Shown here in pieces: positions 6,625-15,236 of a stretch of 30,030 nt of DNA. Positions within the stretch are counted from its first letter, which is position 1, and each line of letters starts with the position of its first letter. The stretch is from positions 1 to 30,030 of IMG/VR virus record IMGVR_UViG_3300026183_000027; one strand, 5' to 3'. The notes below the pieces were generated by a model. That model was not told the DNA's origin, searched no databases, and saw only the letters and a list, made by a program, of their open reading frames with translations. Position numbers and translations under genes: made by a program. The DNA is from a virus.

Positions 6625-9600
6625 TAATACCAATATAGGAAATACTCCTGTAAATCAGGGCTATGTTCAATTAATCCACACAGGAGAAACTGGGGGAATA
6701 GATGGAACACTTCGTACTTTATACGATGGTGATGGAACTGCATCAGATTTACAGATTGCAAGTAATAAAGTTAAAATATCTACTCAATTATACATTGGTA
6801 GCAAAACTATTACTGAATATGTACAAGATGTGGTCGGTGATATGCTTGATACCAATGGTAGTCATACAAACATTACTGCTACCTATGACGATGCAGGTGA
6901 TGGGGCTATAGATTTAGTAGCTACTGGTGCTATATCAAGCATCATTGGTGGCACAGGAATAGATGCTACTGGTAGTGGAGATATTACTATAGCTATTGAT
7001 TCTACTGTTGCTACTTTAACAGGAACACAAACCTTATCTAATAAAACCTTAGCAAGTCCAACTTTTACAGGCACAGCAAATGGTGCTAATTTAACTCTTA
7101 CTGGCGATTTAACAGTTAGTGGAGATACTATATTTACTAATTCCAATACAGTATTAATTGGTGATGCGATTCTTACTTTGAATGCAGATGAAACAGGAAG
7201 TCCAACAGCAAATGCAGGGTTTGAAGTAGAACGAGGAACTTCTGCAAATAAAACTTTTATATGGAACGAAACAGATGATAAATGGACTATCGGAAGTGAA
7301 ACCTTTGTAGCAAGTACAGTAGAAGCAAACCTAACTGGTAATGTAACAGGGAATGTAACTGGTAGTGCAAGTCTTAATCTTTTAATATCTAACAACTTAT
7401 CAGACTTGGCAAGTGCATCAACTGCAAGAAGTAATTTAGGTGTAGATGCAGCAGGTACAGACAACTCAACTGATGTTACTTTAGCAGGTAGTTTAGATTA
7501 TATCACATTAAGTGGTCAAGAGATTACAAGAAATGCTATAGATTTAACTACTGATGTTACTGGTGTTTTACCTTCTGCTAATTTAGATGCAGATACTGCA
7601 CATTTATCAGGTACACAAACATTTAGTGGTGCTAAAACTTTTTCAAGCACTATCACAGGAAACCTCTCAGGAAATGTAACTGGAGATGTAACTGGTAATG
7701 CTGATACAGCTACTGCCTTAGCAACTGCAGGAACACTTACTTTTACTGGCGATGTAGTAGGTGGAACAACACCGACCTATACAAGTGGTGGAGATTTAAG
7801 TATTGCTATGGCTATACAACCAAATAGTGTTGCATTAGGAACAGATACTACTGGTAATTATGTTGGAACAATTACAGCAGGTTCAGGTGTTTCTACTTCA
7901 GGTGCAAGTACAGGAGAAGGTATAGCACACAACCTAAGCATTGATGCATCACAAACAGTAATTACTTCTATATACAATTCTGCTTTACAAATTGGTAGTG
8001 CTACAGATGAACAAAGAATAGATTTTGGTACTACAGATGAAATACGATTAGGAAGTGCTACACAAACATCAGTTAAGATTAAAACAGACCCATTAGGTTC
8101 TGCACAAGATGAAGTAATTATTGGAGATGGCACAGCAGATGTAGACTTCGTTGTAGATGGTTCAAGTGGTAGCACTATATTTAAAGTAGATGCAGGAACA
8201 GGCAATACTGCAGTTACAGGCGATTTAAGTATTTCAGGAAGTTTCAATCCTGCTACAATAACTGCTTCAACATCAGTTAGAACTCCTTTAATAGAATTTA
8301 CAGATGGAGATGATGCAATTACGATTGAAAATGGTGGAGGAATGACTTTTGCTAAAGGATTTACTGTAACATCAGGGGCTTCTTCTTTTGGTGCAAATGT
8401 AGATATAAAAAATACAGGTGGCACAATATTACAATTAAATACATCAAGCACAGATGTTGACATAAATGGACTTTTAGGAAGAATTAATTTTTCAGCACCT
8501 GACGAATTTGCAGGTAGCGATTCAAACCTATTAGCTGCTTCTATTGTAGCAAAAGCAACTGCAGATTTTACATCAACATCTAATAAAACAGATATGATAT
8601 TTGAATTAGGAGTATCAGAAACTGCATCAGAAAAATTTAGAATAGTAAGTGATGGTAAAATTAAGATTGGTGGTTCATACACTTTACCTTCATCAGATGG
8701 TAGTGCTAATCAAATATTAAAAACCAATGGTAGTGGAACAGTATCTTTTGCAGATGAAAGTACAGGAATATCTTTTAATGGCTCTACTGCTAATGGATTA
8801 TTGACTTATGGTAATAGTACCACAGCAGATGTAGAATCTAATCTTACTTTTGATGGAACAAATTTAGATTTACCTGATAGTAAAAAAATCAGATTAGGAA
8901 CTTCTCAAGATTTAGAAATCTATCACGATGGAACTAATAGTGTAATTAATAACACTCAAACTGGTGCTTTACAAATTTATAATAATGTTGATAATGGTAT
9001 GGTTGAGTTATTAACAGACAATGGAAGTGGTGGAACACAAGTATTTTTAAGAGCAGATGGTGCTAACAATATGGTTAGAATGCCAGTAGATGGAGTAAAA
9101 TTTACATTAGGCGATGCAAGTGATTTACAATTATATCACGATGGAACAGATAGCATAATATTAAATCAAACTGGTGATTTAATTTTAAGAAATGATGAAG
9201 CAGACCAAGATATTATATTTCAATCTGATGATGGTGCTGGTGGAGTAACACCTTACATAACATTAGATGGTAGTGCTACAGAAGTAGATGTTCATAAAAA
9301 TATGAGATTTGACGATAGTAAACTTGCAGTATTCGGTAATGGTGGAGATATGTATATATACCACGATGGAACTAATAACCATATTCGGACAGATGCTGGA
9401 GATATGATACTTCATCAAAACACAGACGATAAAGATATTATATTTAAATGCGATAATGGTAGTGGTGGTGTTACTCCTTACCTAACCTTAGATGGTGGCA
9501 CAGGACACTTAAACTTAACACCACCTAATAATGTCGGTATAGGAACTACATCACCTACAGAAAAATTAGAAATAAGTGGTGGTAAATTACTAGTATCAGG

Positions 9601-10930
9601 TGGTCAAATAAGAAGTGGTTCATACTTAGAAGGTTTTCCAAGTTTTAGTTTTGCTAATGATAATGATACAGGAATGTTTAGTGATACTGCAAATCAATTA
9701 GAATTTTCTACTGGTGGTAGTTCAAGATTAACTATAGACTCATCAGGTAATGTCGGTATAGGAACTACATCACCACAAAGTAAACTTCATACTGTACAAA
9801 CTTTAGATACAGTTTCTAATACTCTTGCTAATGGTAATTATGGTTTAGTTGTTGCAGGAGATGTTGCAGGAGTTGCAACAGATACAGTAGGAATACACTT
9901 AGCTGCTAAATCAGTACCAGGCACACCAACAAGAGGAGCATCAATTCTTGCAGAGGTTCAATCAACAAATAATAATCACGATTTAATTTTTGCTACTTCA
10001 GCAGCAGTTTCAGCACCTGCAGAAAGAATGAGAATAGACTCATCAGGAAATGTCGGTATAGGAACTCAATCACCTGCAAGTAAATTACACATTAGAAACG
10101 ATTCAGCAGCAGACCAATTAAGATTAGGTAGAGTAGATGATGATTCTTACTTATCTGTTGGTGCAGGTGCAACATATGCAGTTTATAATATGGTTACTGG
10201 TGGAACAATAGCACATCAATTCCAAGAAGATGGCGATGCAAAGATGACAATACAAACTAATGGTAATGTCGGTATAGGAACTTCATCGCCAAGTGCTAAG
10301 TTAGAAATATCTAATGATGTAGGTCATGCACAAAATACAGTTCTTGTTATTAAATCAGATGACCCTAATGGTGACCAAGGTGCAAGTTCTTCTGCTGACA
10401 TAGACTTTCATATATGGGATAGTAATACAAGATTATCTACACCACAAGCAAGAATAGGTATTAGAGGAGATGGTACTGCAAGTCAAAATAGCGAAGCAGG
10501 TGGAACTTTATCATTTTATACTAATGTCGCAAGTTATAGTTCACCATCTCTTACCGAAGCATTAAGAATTGACCCAAGTCAAGATGCACACTTTGACCAA
10601 GATGTTATTGCATTTTCTACTACACCATCAGATATAAGATTAAAAAAGAATTTTACAAAAATAGAAAATGGATTAGAGGTAGTCAATAAATTAGAAGGAC
10701 ATACTTTTAATTGGAAAAAGGGTGGAGATAGATTAAGTGCAGGATTTAAAGCACAAGAAGTAGAAAAGATTTTACCACATTTAGTTGATGAGAAAAAACT
10801 TCCATTAAAAGCAGATGATGATAAAGAATACAAAATTTTACGATATGAGGAAATGATACCTTATTTAGTAGAGGCAATAAAAGAACAACAGAAACAAATA
10901 AACCAATTAGAGGAGAAGTTAAATGGCTAA
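6617..10930 (+). CDS. Tail fibre with S74 self-cleaving chaperone
   Basis: A 1437-aa predicted receptor-binding fibre. The N-terminal part has fibre-type repeats (GTQTLSNKTLASPTFTG near 135). The middle has LEIYHDGTNS/LQLYHDGTDS/MYIYHDGTNN repeats, and the C-terminal third has four NVGIGTxSP repeats. The last 100 residues form a peptidase S74 intramolecular chaperone with SDIRLKKNF at 1338; cleavage is expected before S1338 after trimerisation. Start is TTG at 6617, eight bases after AAGGA, inside the preceding gene. A full-length fibre gene between capsid and connector is an unusual place for a siphovirus. Fibre identity is firm; the receptor is unknown. Confidence 0.93.
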   Translation: MSSNTNIGNTPVNQGYVQLIHTGETGGIDGTLRTLYDGDGTASDLQIASNKVKISTQLYIGSKTITEYVQDVVGDMLDTNGSHTNITATYDDAGDGAIDLVATGAISSIIGGTGIDATGSGDITIAIDSTVATLTGTQTLSNKTLASPTFTGTANGANLTLTGDLTVSGDTIFTNSNTVLIGDAILTLNADETGSPTANAGFEVERGTSANKTFIWNETDDKWTIGSETFVASTVEANLTGNVTGNVTGSASLNLLISNNLSDLASASTARSNLGVDAAGTDNSTDVTLAGSLDYITLSGQEITRNAIDLTTDVTGVLPSANLDADTAHLSGTQTFSGAKTFSSTITGNLSGNVTGDVTGNADTATALATAGTLTFTGDVVGGTTPTYTSGGDLSIAMAIQPNSVALGTDTTGNYVGTITAGSGVSTSGASTGEGIAHNLSIDASQTVITSIYNSALQIGSATDEQRIDFGTTDEIRLGSATQTSVKIKTDPLGSAQDEVIIGDGTADVDFVVDGSSGSTIFKVDAGTGNTAVTGDLSISGSFNPATITASTSVRTPLIEFTDGDDAITIENGGGMTFAKGFTVTSGASSFGANVDIKNTGGTILQLNTSSTDVDINGLLGRINFSAPDEFAGSDSNLLAASIVAKATADFTSTSNKTDMIFELGVSETASEKFRIVSDGKIKIGGSYTLPSSDGSANQILKTNGSGTVSFADESTGISFNGSTANGLLTYGNSTTADVESNLTFDGTNLDLPDSKKIRLGTSQDLEIYHDGTNSVINNTQTGALQIYNNVDNGMVELLTDNGSGGTQVFLRADGANNMVRMPVDGVKFTLGDASDLQLYHDGTDSIILNQTGDLILRNDEADQDIIFQSDDGAGGVTPYITLDGSATEVDVHKNMRFDDSKLAVFGNGGDMYIYHDGTNNHIRTDAGDMILHQNTDDKDIIFKCDNGSGGVTPYLTLDGGTGHLNLTPPNNVGIGTTSPTEKLEISGGKLLVSGGQIRSGSYLEGFPSFSFANDNDTGMFSDTANQLEFSTGGSSRLTIDSSGNVGIGTTSPQSKLHTVQTLDTVSNTLANGNYGLVVAGDVAGVATDTVGIHLAAKSVPGTPTRGASILAEVQSTNNNHDLIFATSAAVSAPAERMRIDSSGNVGIGTQSPASKLHIRNDSAADQLRLGRVDDDSYLSVGAGATYAVYNMVTGGTIAHQFQEDGDAKMTIQTNGNVGIGTSSPSAKLEISNDVGHAQNTVLVIKSDDPNGDQGASSSADIDFHIWDSNTRLSTPQARIGIRGDGTASQNSEAGGTLSFYTNVASYSSPSLTEALRIDPSQDAHFDQDVIAFSTTPSDIRLKKNFTKIENGLEVVNKLEGHTFNWKKGGDRLSAGFKAQEVEKILPHLVDEKKLPLKADDDKEYKILRYEEMIPYLVEAIKEQQKQINQLEEKLNG
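9530..10282 (+). repeat. Four copies of an 18-base in-gene repeat
   Basis: AATGTCGGTATAGGAACT occurs at 9530, 9749, 10049 and 10265 inside the fibre gene and encodes NVGIGT. Copies two and three also share the preceding ATAGACTCATCAGG. The DNA identity exceeds what the protein repeat alone needs, suggesting recent duplication or recombination between fibre modules. Confidence 0.88.
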
Positions 10931-11174
10931 AGTAATCGCAGAAAAAGTACAAGAACAAGTACAAGTTGATTCACCTAAAATGGTAGAAATCAAGCATACA
11001 AGAACGATGCAAGATGCATCAGGTAGTAATGTAGAAGTAGTAGATTGGACTGAAACAAAATCAGTAGATGAAGCTATCTCACAATGTGAAGCACATAAAG
11101 CTAATTTAGAATCACAACTTACTGAGTGTGAATCAGAATTAGCAGACTATATAGCAATTAGAGATGCTGAGTAA
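10923..11174 (+). CDS. Small fibre-associated coiled-coil protein
   Basis: An 83-aa acidic protein starting inside the last codons of the fibre gene and ending on the next ATG (TAATG). The ribosome site GGAGAAG lies in the fibre 3' end. Residues 50-83 look like a short coiled coil with two cysteines. I recognise no domain. Its tight link to the fibre suggests a fibre-attachment or assembly role (inference). Confidence 0.72.
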   Translation: MAKVIAEKVQEQVQVDSPKMVEIKHTRTMQDASGSNVEVVDWTETKSVDEAISQCEAHKANLESQLTECESELADYIAIRDAE

Positions 11175-11743
11175 TGGCAACAACTAATGTTCCAAGTGCA
11201 AATATTGGTATGTCTGACTTAGCAGATGCCTGTGGGGTAGAAATACAAACCAATCTTAGTTTAAATGGACTAAGAGCAGGCAGTGGTGGAGATTTAACTA
11301 CTTCAGATACTGATAGTGGAGAAACATTAGCAGAAGCATTAGACACTAACGAAACTTTAGTAGATGTTAGTGATGGTTCGGTATTTACAGATGAATATAT
11401 TAGAATTGATAGTGAAGTTATGAAAGTACAATCGGTTTCAGGGAATACATTAACTGTATTAAGAGAAGAAAATGTAGACCCACCAAGCACAGTAGGAGAT
11501 TCACATACTAATGGTGCAACAATTTATTTTTCTAATCCTTTTGTACCTCATCACTTTCCTGACAATTTAGGATTTGGTGGTGGTAAAATAAGGGTGCAAG
11601 GATATTTAACATCTTGGCTTGTTGCAAGCGATTTAGAAACTGGCTATGGGCAGAACACTACTAACATAGGCATGAAAGAAACTTTTTATACAAATGCAGG
11701 TTCGGGAAGAAGTGCAGATAGTGATGGATATATTAGTGCATAA
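11174..11743 (+). CDS. Hypothetical virion protein downstream of the fibre
   Basis: A 189-aa protein starting at a TAATG junction. It is rich in Ser, Thr, Gly and Asp, with few Lys, like a beta-rich extracellular virion protein. Residues 65-110 (VSDGSVFTDEYIRIDSEVMK and after) read like a small beta-barrel module often found in phage tail proteins. The second half has Gly-rich turns (LGFGGGKIRVQGY). It may decorate the fibre or tail tip. No family is recognised. Confidence 0.72.
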   Translation: MATTNVPSANIGMSDLADACGVEIQTNLSLNGLRAGSGGDLTTSDTDSGETLAEALDTNETLVDVSDGSVFTDEYIRIDSEVMKVQSVSGNTLTVLREENVDPPSTVGDSHTNGATIYFSNPFVPHHFPDNLGFGGGKIRVQGYLTSWLVASDLETGYGQNTTNIGMKETFYTNAGSGRSADSDGYISA

Positions 11744-11776
11744 AGATTTTATTAATATAACATGGAGGTTATGAAA

Positions 11777-12001
11777 ATGAGTGAAGAAAGAAAAGTAACA
11801 ATAAACGATAAAGACTACAACTATGAAGAACTATCACAAGAACAAAAGATTCTTGTAGAACACATTGAGAATTGTAGAAAAAGAAAATCATCTTTAGCAT
11901 TTGAAATGGATAGAGAAAATGTAGCTGAAGGTGCATTTGCTAAAATGCTAACTGAATCGTTTGATAAAAAAGAAGAAGAGAAAGAAGAAAAAGATGCCTA
12001 A
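11777..12001 (+). CDS. Small charged protein upstream of the holin
   Basis: A 74-aa protein, helical and strongly charged, ending in a Lys/Glu run (FDKKEEEKEEKDA). Two in-frame ATG codons lie upstream (11762 and 11771), but GGAGG at 11764-11768 is spaced 8 bases from the ATG at 11777, so that start is chosen. The 3' end overlaps the holin start by 8 bases. It could be a fibre or tail chaperone or a lysis regulator; nothing identifies it. Confidence 0.7.
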   Translation: MSEERKVTINDKDYNYEELSQEQKILVEHIENCRKRKSSLAFEMDRENVAEGAFAKMLTESFDKKEEEKEEKDA

Positions 12002-12365
12002 ATTAAATGTAGTAGCAGGAATCATTGATAAAGTTGCTGATAAGATAGACGAGTTTACACTTGATAAAGCAGAAAAAGCACAACTTATACAAGAGATTAA
12101 CAAAGCACAAATTGAAGTCAATAAAGTTGAAGCGAATAGCAACAGCTTATTTGTTTCAGGTTGGCGACCTTTTGTTGGTTGGACTTGTGGAATAGCTTTA
12201 TGTTATCATTTCGTCTTACAGCCATTCTTAACATTCTTATTATTTGCCTTTGGATACCCAATAACCTTACCCACTTTCGATATGGGAACATTAACAACTG
12301 TATTGATGGGTATGTTGGGACTTGGTGGATTGAGAAGTTACGAGAAGGTCAAGAAGTCAGCATGA
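11994..12365 (+). CDS. Holin, 3-TM type
   Basis: Predicted inner-membrane holin that times lysis and releases the endolysin. The 123-aa protein has a cytoplasmic helical N-terminus (about 1-52), then GWRPFVGWTCGIALCYHF (57-74), typical of the 3TM holin family. A second hydrophobic stretch (FLTFLLFAFGYPITLP) and a third (LTTVLMGMLGLGGL) follow, then a basic tail. The frame is open further upstream through a Lys-rich stretch; the ATG at 11994 gives the family's usual MPKL-type start. Its stop overlaps the endolysin ATG (ATGA), a normal holin-lysin arrangement. Confidence 0.87.
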   Translation: MPKLNVVAGIIDKVADKIDEFTLDKAEKAQLIQEINKAQIEVNKVEANSNSLFVSGWRPFVGWTCGIALCYHFVLQPFLTFLLFAFGYPITLPTFDMGTLTTVLMGMLGLGGLRSYEKVKKSA

Positions 12366-12838
12366 CGACCTTTGAACAGATTATCGATGGTGTCCTGGAA
12401 CATGAAGGGGGCTATGTGAATGACCCCTATGATAAAGGTGGTGAAACCAAGTTTGGTATTGCTAAACGATGGTATCCTGATTTAGATATTAAGAATCTCA
12501 CTAAAAGTGATGCTATAAATATCTATTACAATGAATATTGGAAGCCAAGTAAAGCAGATTTCTTACCGAATGACTTGAAAGCCACCTATTTCGATATGTG
12601 TGTAAACATGGGACAAAGACAAGCTGTAAAAATACTACAACAAGCCATTAATAGTAGAAAAATGAAGAAGATTGAGGAAGATGGAGTTATCGGAGAAATA
12701 ACCATAGGTAGTGCAGGGAGAATCTCAAAGAAGCGATTACAAGCCTATCGCTGCTTATTCTATGGTAGATTAGTATCCGAAGAACCTGACCAACAACGAT
12801 TCTATTATGGGTGGTTTAAAAGGGCAACTACTATATGA
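12362..12838 (+). CDS. Endolysin, GH108 muramidase
   Basis: Predicted N-acetylmuramidase that cuts the glycan strands of peptidoglycan at lysis. The 158-aa protein shows the GH108 signature HEGGYVNDPYDKGGETKFGI at 14-33, with E15 as expected catalytic acid. It ends RFYYGWFKR, the usual C-terminal pattern of the family. There is no signal peptide, so it depends on the holin to reach the wall. The start is taken at the ATGA overlap with the holin stop; the frame is open further upstream but that part lies inside the holin gene. The stop overlaps the next gene start. Confidence 0.93.
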   Translation: MTTFEQIIDGVLEHEGGYVNDPYDKGGETKFGIAKRWYPDLDIKNLTKSDAINIYYNEYWKPSKADFLPNDLKATYFDMCVNMGQRQAVKILQQAINSRKMKKIEEDGVIGEITIGSAGRISKKRLQAYRCLFYGRLVSEEPDQQRFYYGWFKRATTI

Positions 12839-13602
12839 AAAAAATTAAAAGCACAGGAATCATATTTGGCGATATGCATTTTCCTTTGCATGATGAAAAA
12901 GCATTTAGCTGTGCTTTAAAGGTAGTTGAAAAAGTAAAACCTGATGTATTTATTAACTTAGGCGATTTTGCAGAAGGGGAGTATGTATCACATTGGAGAT
13001 GGCAACGAAGAAGGCGACCACCATTGGAATACCAACTTCCCTTAATTGATAAAGAAGCAGATGAAGTCAATTACCACATGGATAGAATTGATAAAGCACT
13101 TGATAAAGTAGGGTGTAAAAAGAAATATTTGGCTATGGGAAACCACGATGCCTGGTATAATCAATTTGTAGATGAGAATCCATATTTGGAGCAATATAAG
13201 CCTGAGAATCTATTTAAGATAGAAGAAAGGGGTTATGAGTGGTATCCTTATGGAGAGTTATTTAAGCTGGAAAATTCTAAGCTATATGCTTATCATGGAG
13301 GACATTATAGTTCAGTCAGTCATAGTAGGCAAACTGTAATGCACTTAGGGTGTAATGTCATTTATGGGCATACTCACGATTGCCAACGAAGTGTAATGCA
13401 ACACATTTCAGGCATACATATAGCACAAAGTATGGGGTGCTTGTGTAAGATGAAGAAAGACTTTTTAAAAGGTAGAAAGGTAAATTGGACTCACAATGTA
13501 GGGATTGTTGATTTCTTTACAGATGGGTGGTTTAACTTGATTACCTTAGACATACATAATGGAATGACAACTTGGAACAATAAAATTATAAAGGGAAACT
13601 AA
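12835..13602 (+). CDS. Calcineurin-like metallophosphoesterase
   Basis: A 255-aa two-metal phosphoesterase. All main motifs are present: GDMH (12-15), GD (43-44), GNHD (102-105), AYHGGH (152-157) and GHTHD (178-182). These would bind two metal ions and hydrolyse a phosphoester; the substrate (nucleic acid, nucleotide or protein phosphate) cannot be read from sequence. It begins within the endolysin stop (ATGA) and sits in the late operon between lysis and connector genes. Such enzymes are common phage accessory genes. The RWQRRRR stretch at 55-61 may contact a polyanion. Confidence 0.9.
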   Translation: MKKIKSTGIIFGDMHFPLHDEKAFSCALKVVEKVKPDVFINLGDFAEGEYVSHWRWQRRRRPPLEYQLPLIDKEADEVNYHMDRIDKALDKVGCKKKYLAMGNHDAWYNQFVDENPYLEQYKPENLFKIEERGYEWYPYGELFKLENSKLYAYHGGHYSSVSHSRQTVMHLGCNVIYGHTHDCQRSVMQHISGIHIAQSMGCLCKMKKDFLKGRKVNWTHNVGIVDFFTDGWFNLITLDIHNGMTTWNNKIIKGN

Positions 13603-13772
13603 TGGATTTGGGCGAAACAATAAAACGATTAAAAGAACTATCTGCTATACTACAAGCAAACACTATATCAGATAGAGAAAAAGAATATTACCTACCCGAG
13701 ATGTTTCGTTTAATAGATAAATTAGAAGTTCCTCAATTAATAGGAGAATTTAGTAATGACTACATATCTTGA
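13602..13772 (+). CDS. Small helical protein before the connector
   Basis: A 56-aa frame starting on the metallophosphoesterase stop (TAATG) and overlapping the following gene by 17 bases. It is an amphipathic, mostly helical protein (MDLGETIKRLKELSAILQAN at the start), without membrane segment or cysteines. The tight overlaps support it as a real gene. I recognise no family; it may be a small adaptor of the head-tail interface. Confidence 0.65.
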   Translation: MDLGETIKRLKELSAILQANTISDREKEYYLPEMFRLIDKLEVPQLIGEFSNDYIS

Positions 13773-14742
13773 TACATATTGCACAATAGATGATATACAA
13801 CTGGTAGCCCCATTTGTATTTGATTATGACAGGAAAAGAACAATCACAAACTGGGTAAGTCATAGTGGTAGTGGAAATGATGAGGTCTGGAAAGCAGGTA
13901 GTGTGGGTAAGTTCACCATGCTTTTTGAAAATGACATCGAACAAACATTAGTAGCAGATATTCCAAGCATAGATGCAGATGGAAAATACTACTTTGATGA
14001 AGATGCTGATGTTGTTTACTTCAGACCAAGCACAAACAGCAATCCAAACTACGATGTAACTATGACAGCTGGAAGGGATAATAAAACACTCTTTAATGAG
14101 TTTATATCGAGAAGTTCTGACTTTGTTCGTTCTTATATCAATAAACCAATCTACAAGAACAAGGGTGTCGGAACTGGGGATAGTTTAGGTAGGGATTATC
14201 CTGAAGTAATCGTTAGGGCTACTGCATTGTTGTCAGCATCTATGGCAATCTTACCATATGATGAGCAACATGGACTACGATTACAAGTTCAAGTATATGA
14301 CCAAGAAGGTGGAACTGGACTATTAGACCTAATTAGAAAAGGGATTATTAGCTTAGACCAAGATGAAGATGGTAGAGATAAAATCGTAAAAGATGTATCG
14401 ATTGATGCAAGTACAACTGGTGCTATTGTAGACACTTATGGTTATCCAAGTGTGTCTTATGATAGAATCAAGGTTATCATTGAAACTGGAGGTACTTTTG
14501 CAGCAGGTTCTACATCTACTGTAACCTATAAGACTTTTGTAGGTGATGATTCAGGGCTTAAAATCAATGCTAATCAAGAAGCAGAAGTTGTTGATGGTAG
14601 TTTCCAATCAATAGGACATGGAGTCTATGTACGATTCTCAACTGGTGTCTATACTGCTAATGATGAATGGGAAGTAGAAGTAACAGGATTAGACCATACA
14701 TCAGGTGGTGGAATTGAAACAATCCAACTTAAAAGGAGATAA
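13756..14742 (+). CDS. Putative head-tail connector protein
   Basis: A 328-aa protein at the start of the connector-tail block. Residues 1-100 are beta-rich; 110-200 contain helices with FISRSSDFVRSYINKP, resembling gp6-like connector subunits that pack under the portal. The C-terminal third (from about 210) is beta-rich and may be a separate domain. Assigned from position and the helical segment; a tail-accessory role is an alternative. An in-frame GGAGAATTTAGTA ribosome site precedes the ATG. Confidence 0.6.
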   Translation: MTTYLDTYCTIDDIQLVAPFVFDYDRKRTITNWVSHSGSGNDEVWKAGSVGKFTMLFENDIEQTLVADIPSIDADGKYYFDEDADVVYFRPSTNSNPNYDVTMTAGRDNKTLFNEFISRSSDFVRSYINKPIYKNKGVGTGDSLGRDYPEVIVRATALLSASMAILPYDEQHGLRLQVQVYDQEGGTGLLDLIRKGIISLDQDEDGRDKIVKDVSIDASTTGAIVDTYGYPSVSYDRIKVIIETGGTFAAGSTSTVTYKTFVGDDSGLKINANQEAEVVDGSFQSIGHGVYVRFSTGVYTANDEWEVEVTGLDHTSGGGIETIQLKRR

Positions 14743-14744
14743 AG

Positions 14745-14786
14745 ATGCCTTATCATAAAAAAGGAAAAAAAGGTCGTAAAAAATAA
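14745..14786 (+). CDS. Thirteen-residue basic peptide gene
   Basis: ATG at 14745 opens a 13-codon frame encoding MPYHKKGKKGRKK, with stop TAA at 14784-14786. An excellent ribosome site, AAAAGGAGAT, ends 4 bases before the ATG, and the TAA overlaps the next ATG (TAATG). With eight Lys/Arg in 13 residues it could bind DNA or RNA. Alternatively it is a leader peptide that couples ribosomes onto the next gene. Its place among other Lys-rich small genes argues for a product. It is too short for certainty. Confidence 0.55.
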   Translation: MPYHKKGKKGRKK

Positions 14787-15115
14787 TGCATTTAGGTAGA
14801 AAGAAAAAACTCTTAAAACGATATGGCTTGAAAGCAGTCAATCGACCGAAGATGACACCAAGTCATAAGACTAAGAAAGCTGTTGTATTGACAGAAGTAG
14901 GACATAAACTAAAGTTGATACGATTTGGTGCTAAAGGCATGGGACATAATTATTCTGCAGGTGCAAGAAAAGCATTTAAAGCAAGACATAGAAGAAACAT
15001 AGCTAAGGGTAAATCATCTGCTGCATATTGGGCAGACAAGTTCTTATGGAGTGCAGGGGGAAGAAAGAAAAGCCCACCTAAATCACAAAAGAGGGTTTAT
15101 GGCAAAAAGAGGTAG
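14786..15115 (+). CDS. Small Lys/Arg-rich protein (DUF6321-like)
   Basis: A 109-aa, strongly basic protein. The central segment KLIRFGAKGMGHNYSAG, followed by KAFKARHRRNIAKGKSSAAY and WADKFLW, resembles a DUF6321-type module seen in marine phage proteins of unknown role. It starts on the stop of the 13-aa gene and overlaps the next small basic gene. Location in the connector block suggests a virion-associated DNA- or nucleoprotein-binding function (inference). The family resemblance is from memory of the motif, not from a search. Confidence 0.75.
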   Translation: MHLGRKKKLLKRYGLKAVNRPKMTPSHKTKKAVVLTEVGHKLKLIRFGAKGMGHNYSAGARKAFKARHRRNIAKGKSSAAYWADKFLWSAGGRKKSPPKSQKRVYGKKR

Positions 15116-15236
15116 TGTAAACATTGTCAGAAGAAATGGTAAAAAGAAAACCAGGCAAGGTAAAAGCAAACGAACCAAGTATGGTACAAAAGCAAGTACA
15201 AAATATTATAAGAAAAAGTATAGAGGACAAGGATAA
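15099..15236 (+). CDS. Forty-five-residue basic protein
   Basis: ATG at 15099 gives MAKRGSVNIV and a protein of 45 aa, about half of it Lys/Arg, ending YYKKKYRGQG. The frame is also open 48 bases upstream, but GAGGG five bases before 15099 and the overlap pattern favour the short form. It overlaps the previous basic gene by 17 bases, and its TAA overlaps the next ATG. A role in binding packaged DNA at the connector or in the head is possible. No family is recognised. Confidence 0.65.
   Translation: MAKRGSVNIVRRNGKKKTRQGKSKRTKYGTKASTKYYKKKYRGQG

Noticed and set aside
7858-8682. Long minus-strand open frame (274 codons) opposite the fibre gene, and a similar one at 6883-7464
   Set aside because: They mirror the low-complexity Thr/Ser/Gly-rich fibre coding strand, have Pro/Val/Ser-rich artificial composition and no ribosome site. 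The plus-strand frame is a clear fibre.
9530-10282. Spaced repeats as a CRISPR-like array
   Set aside because: The four 18-base repeats are in frame within the fibre, spaced unevenly by about 220-300 bases, and encode NVGIGT.
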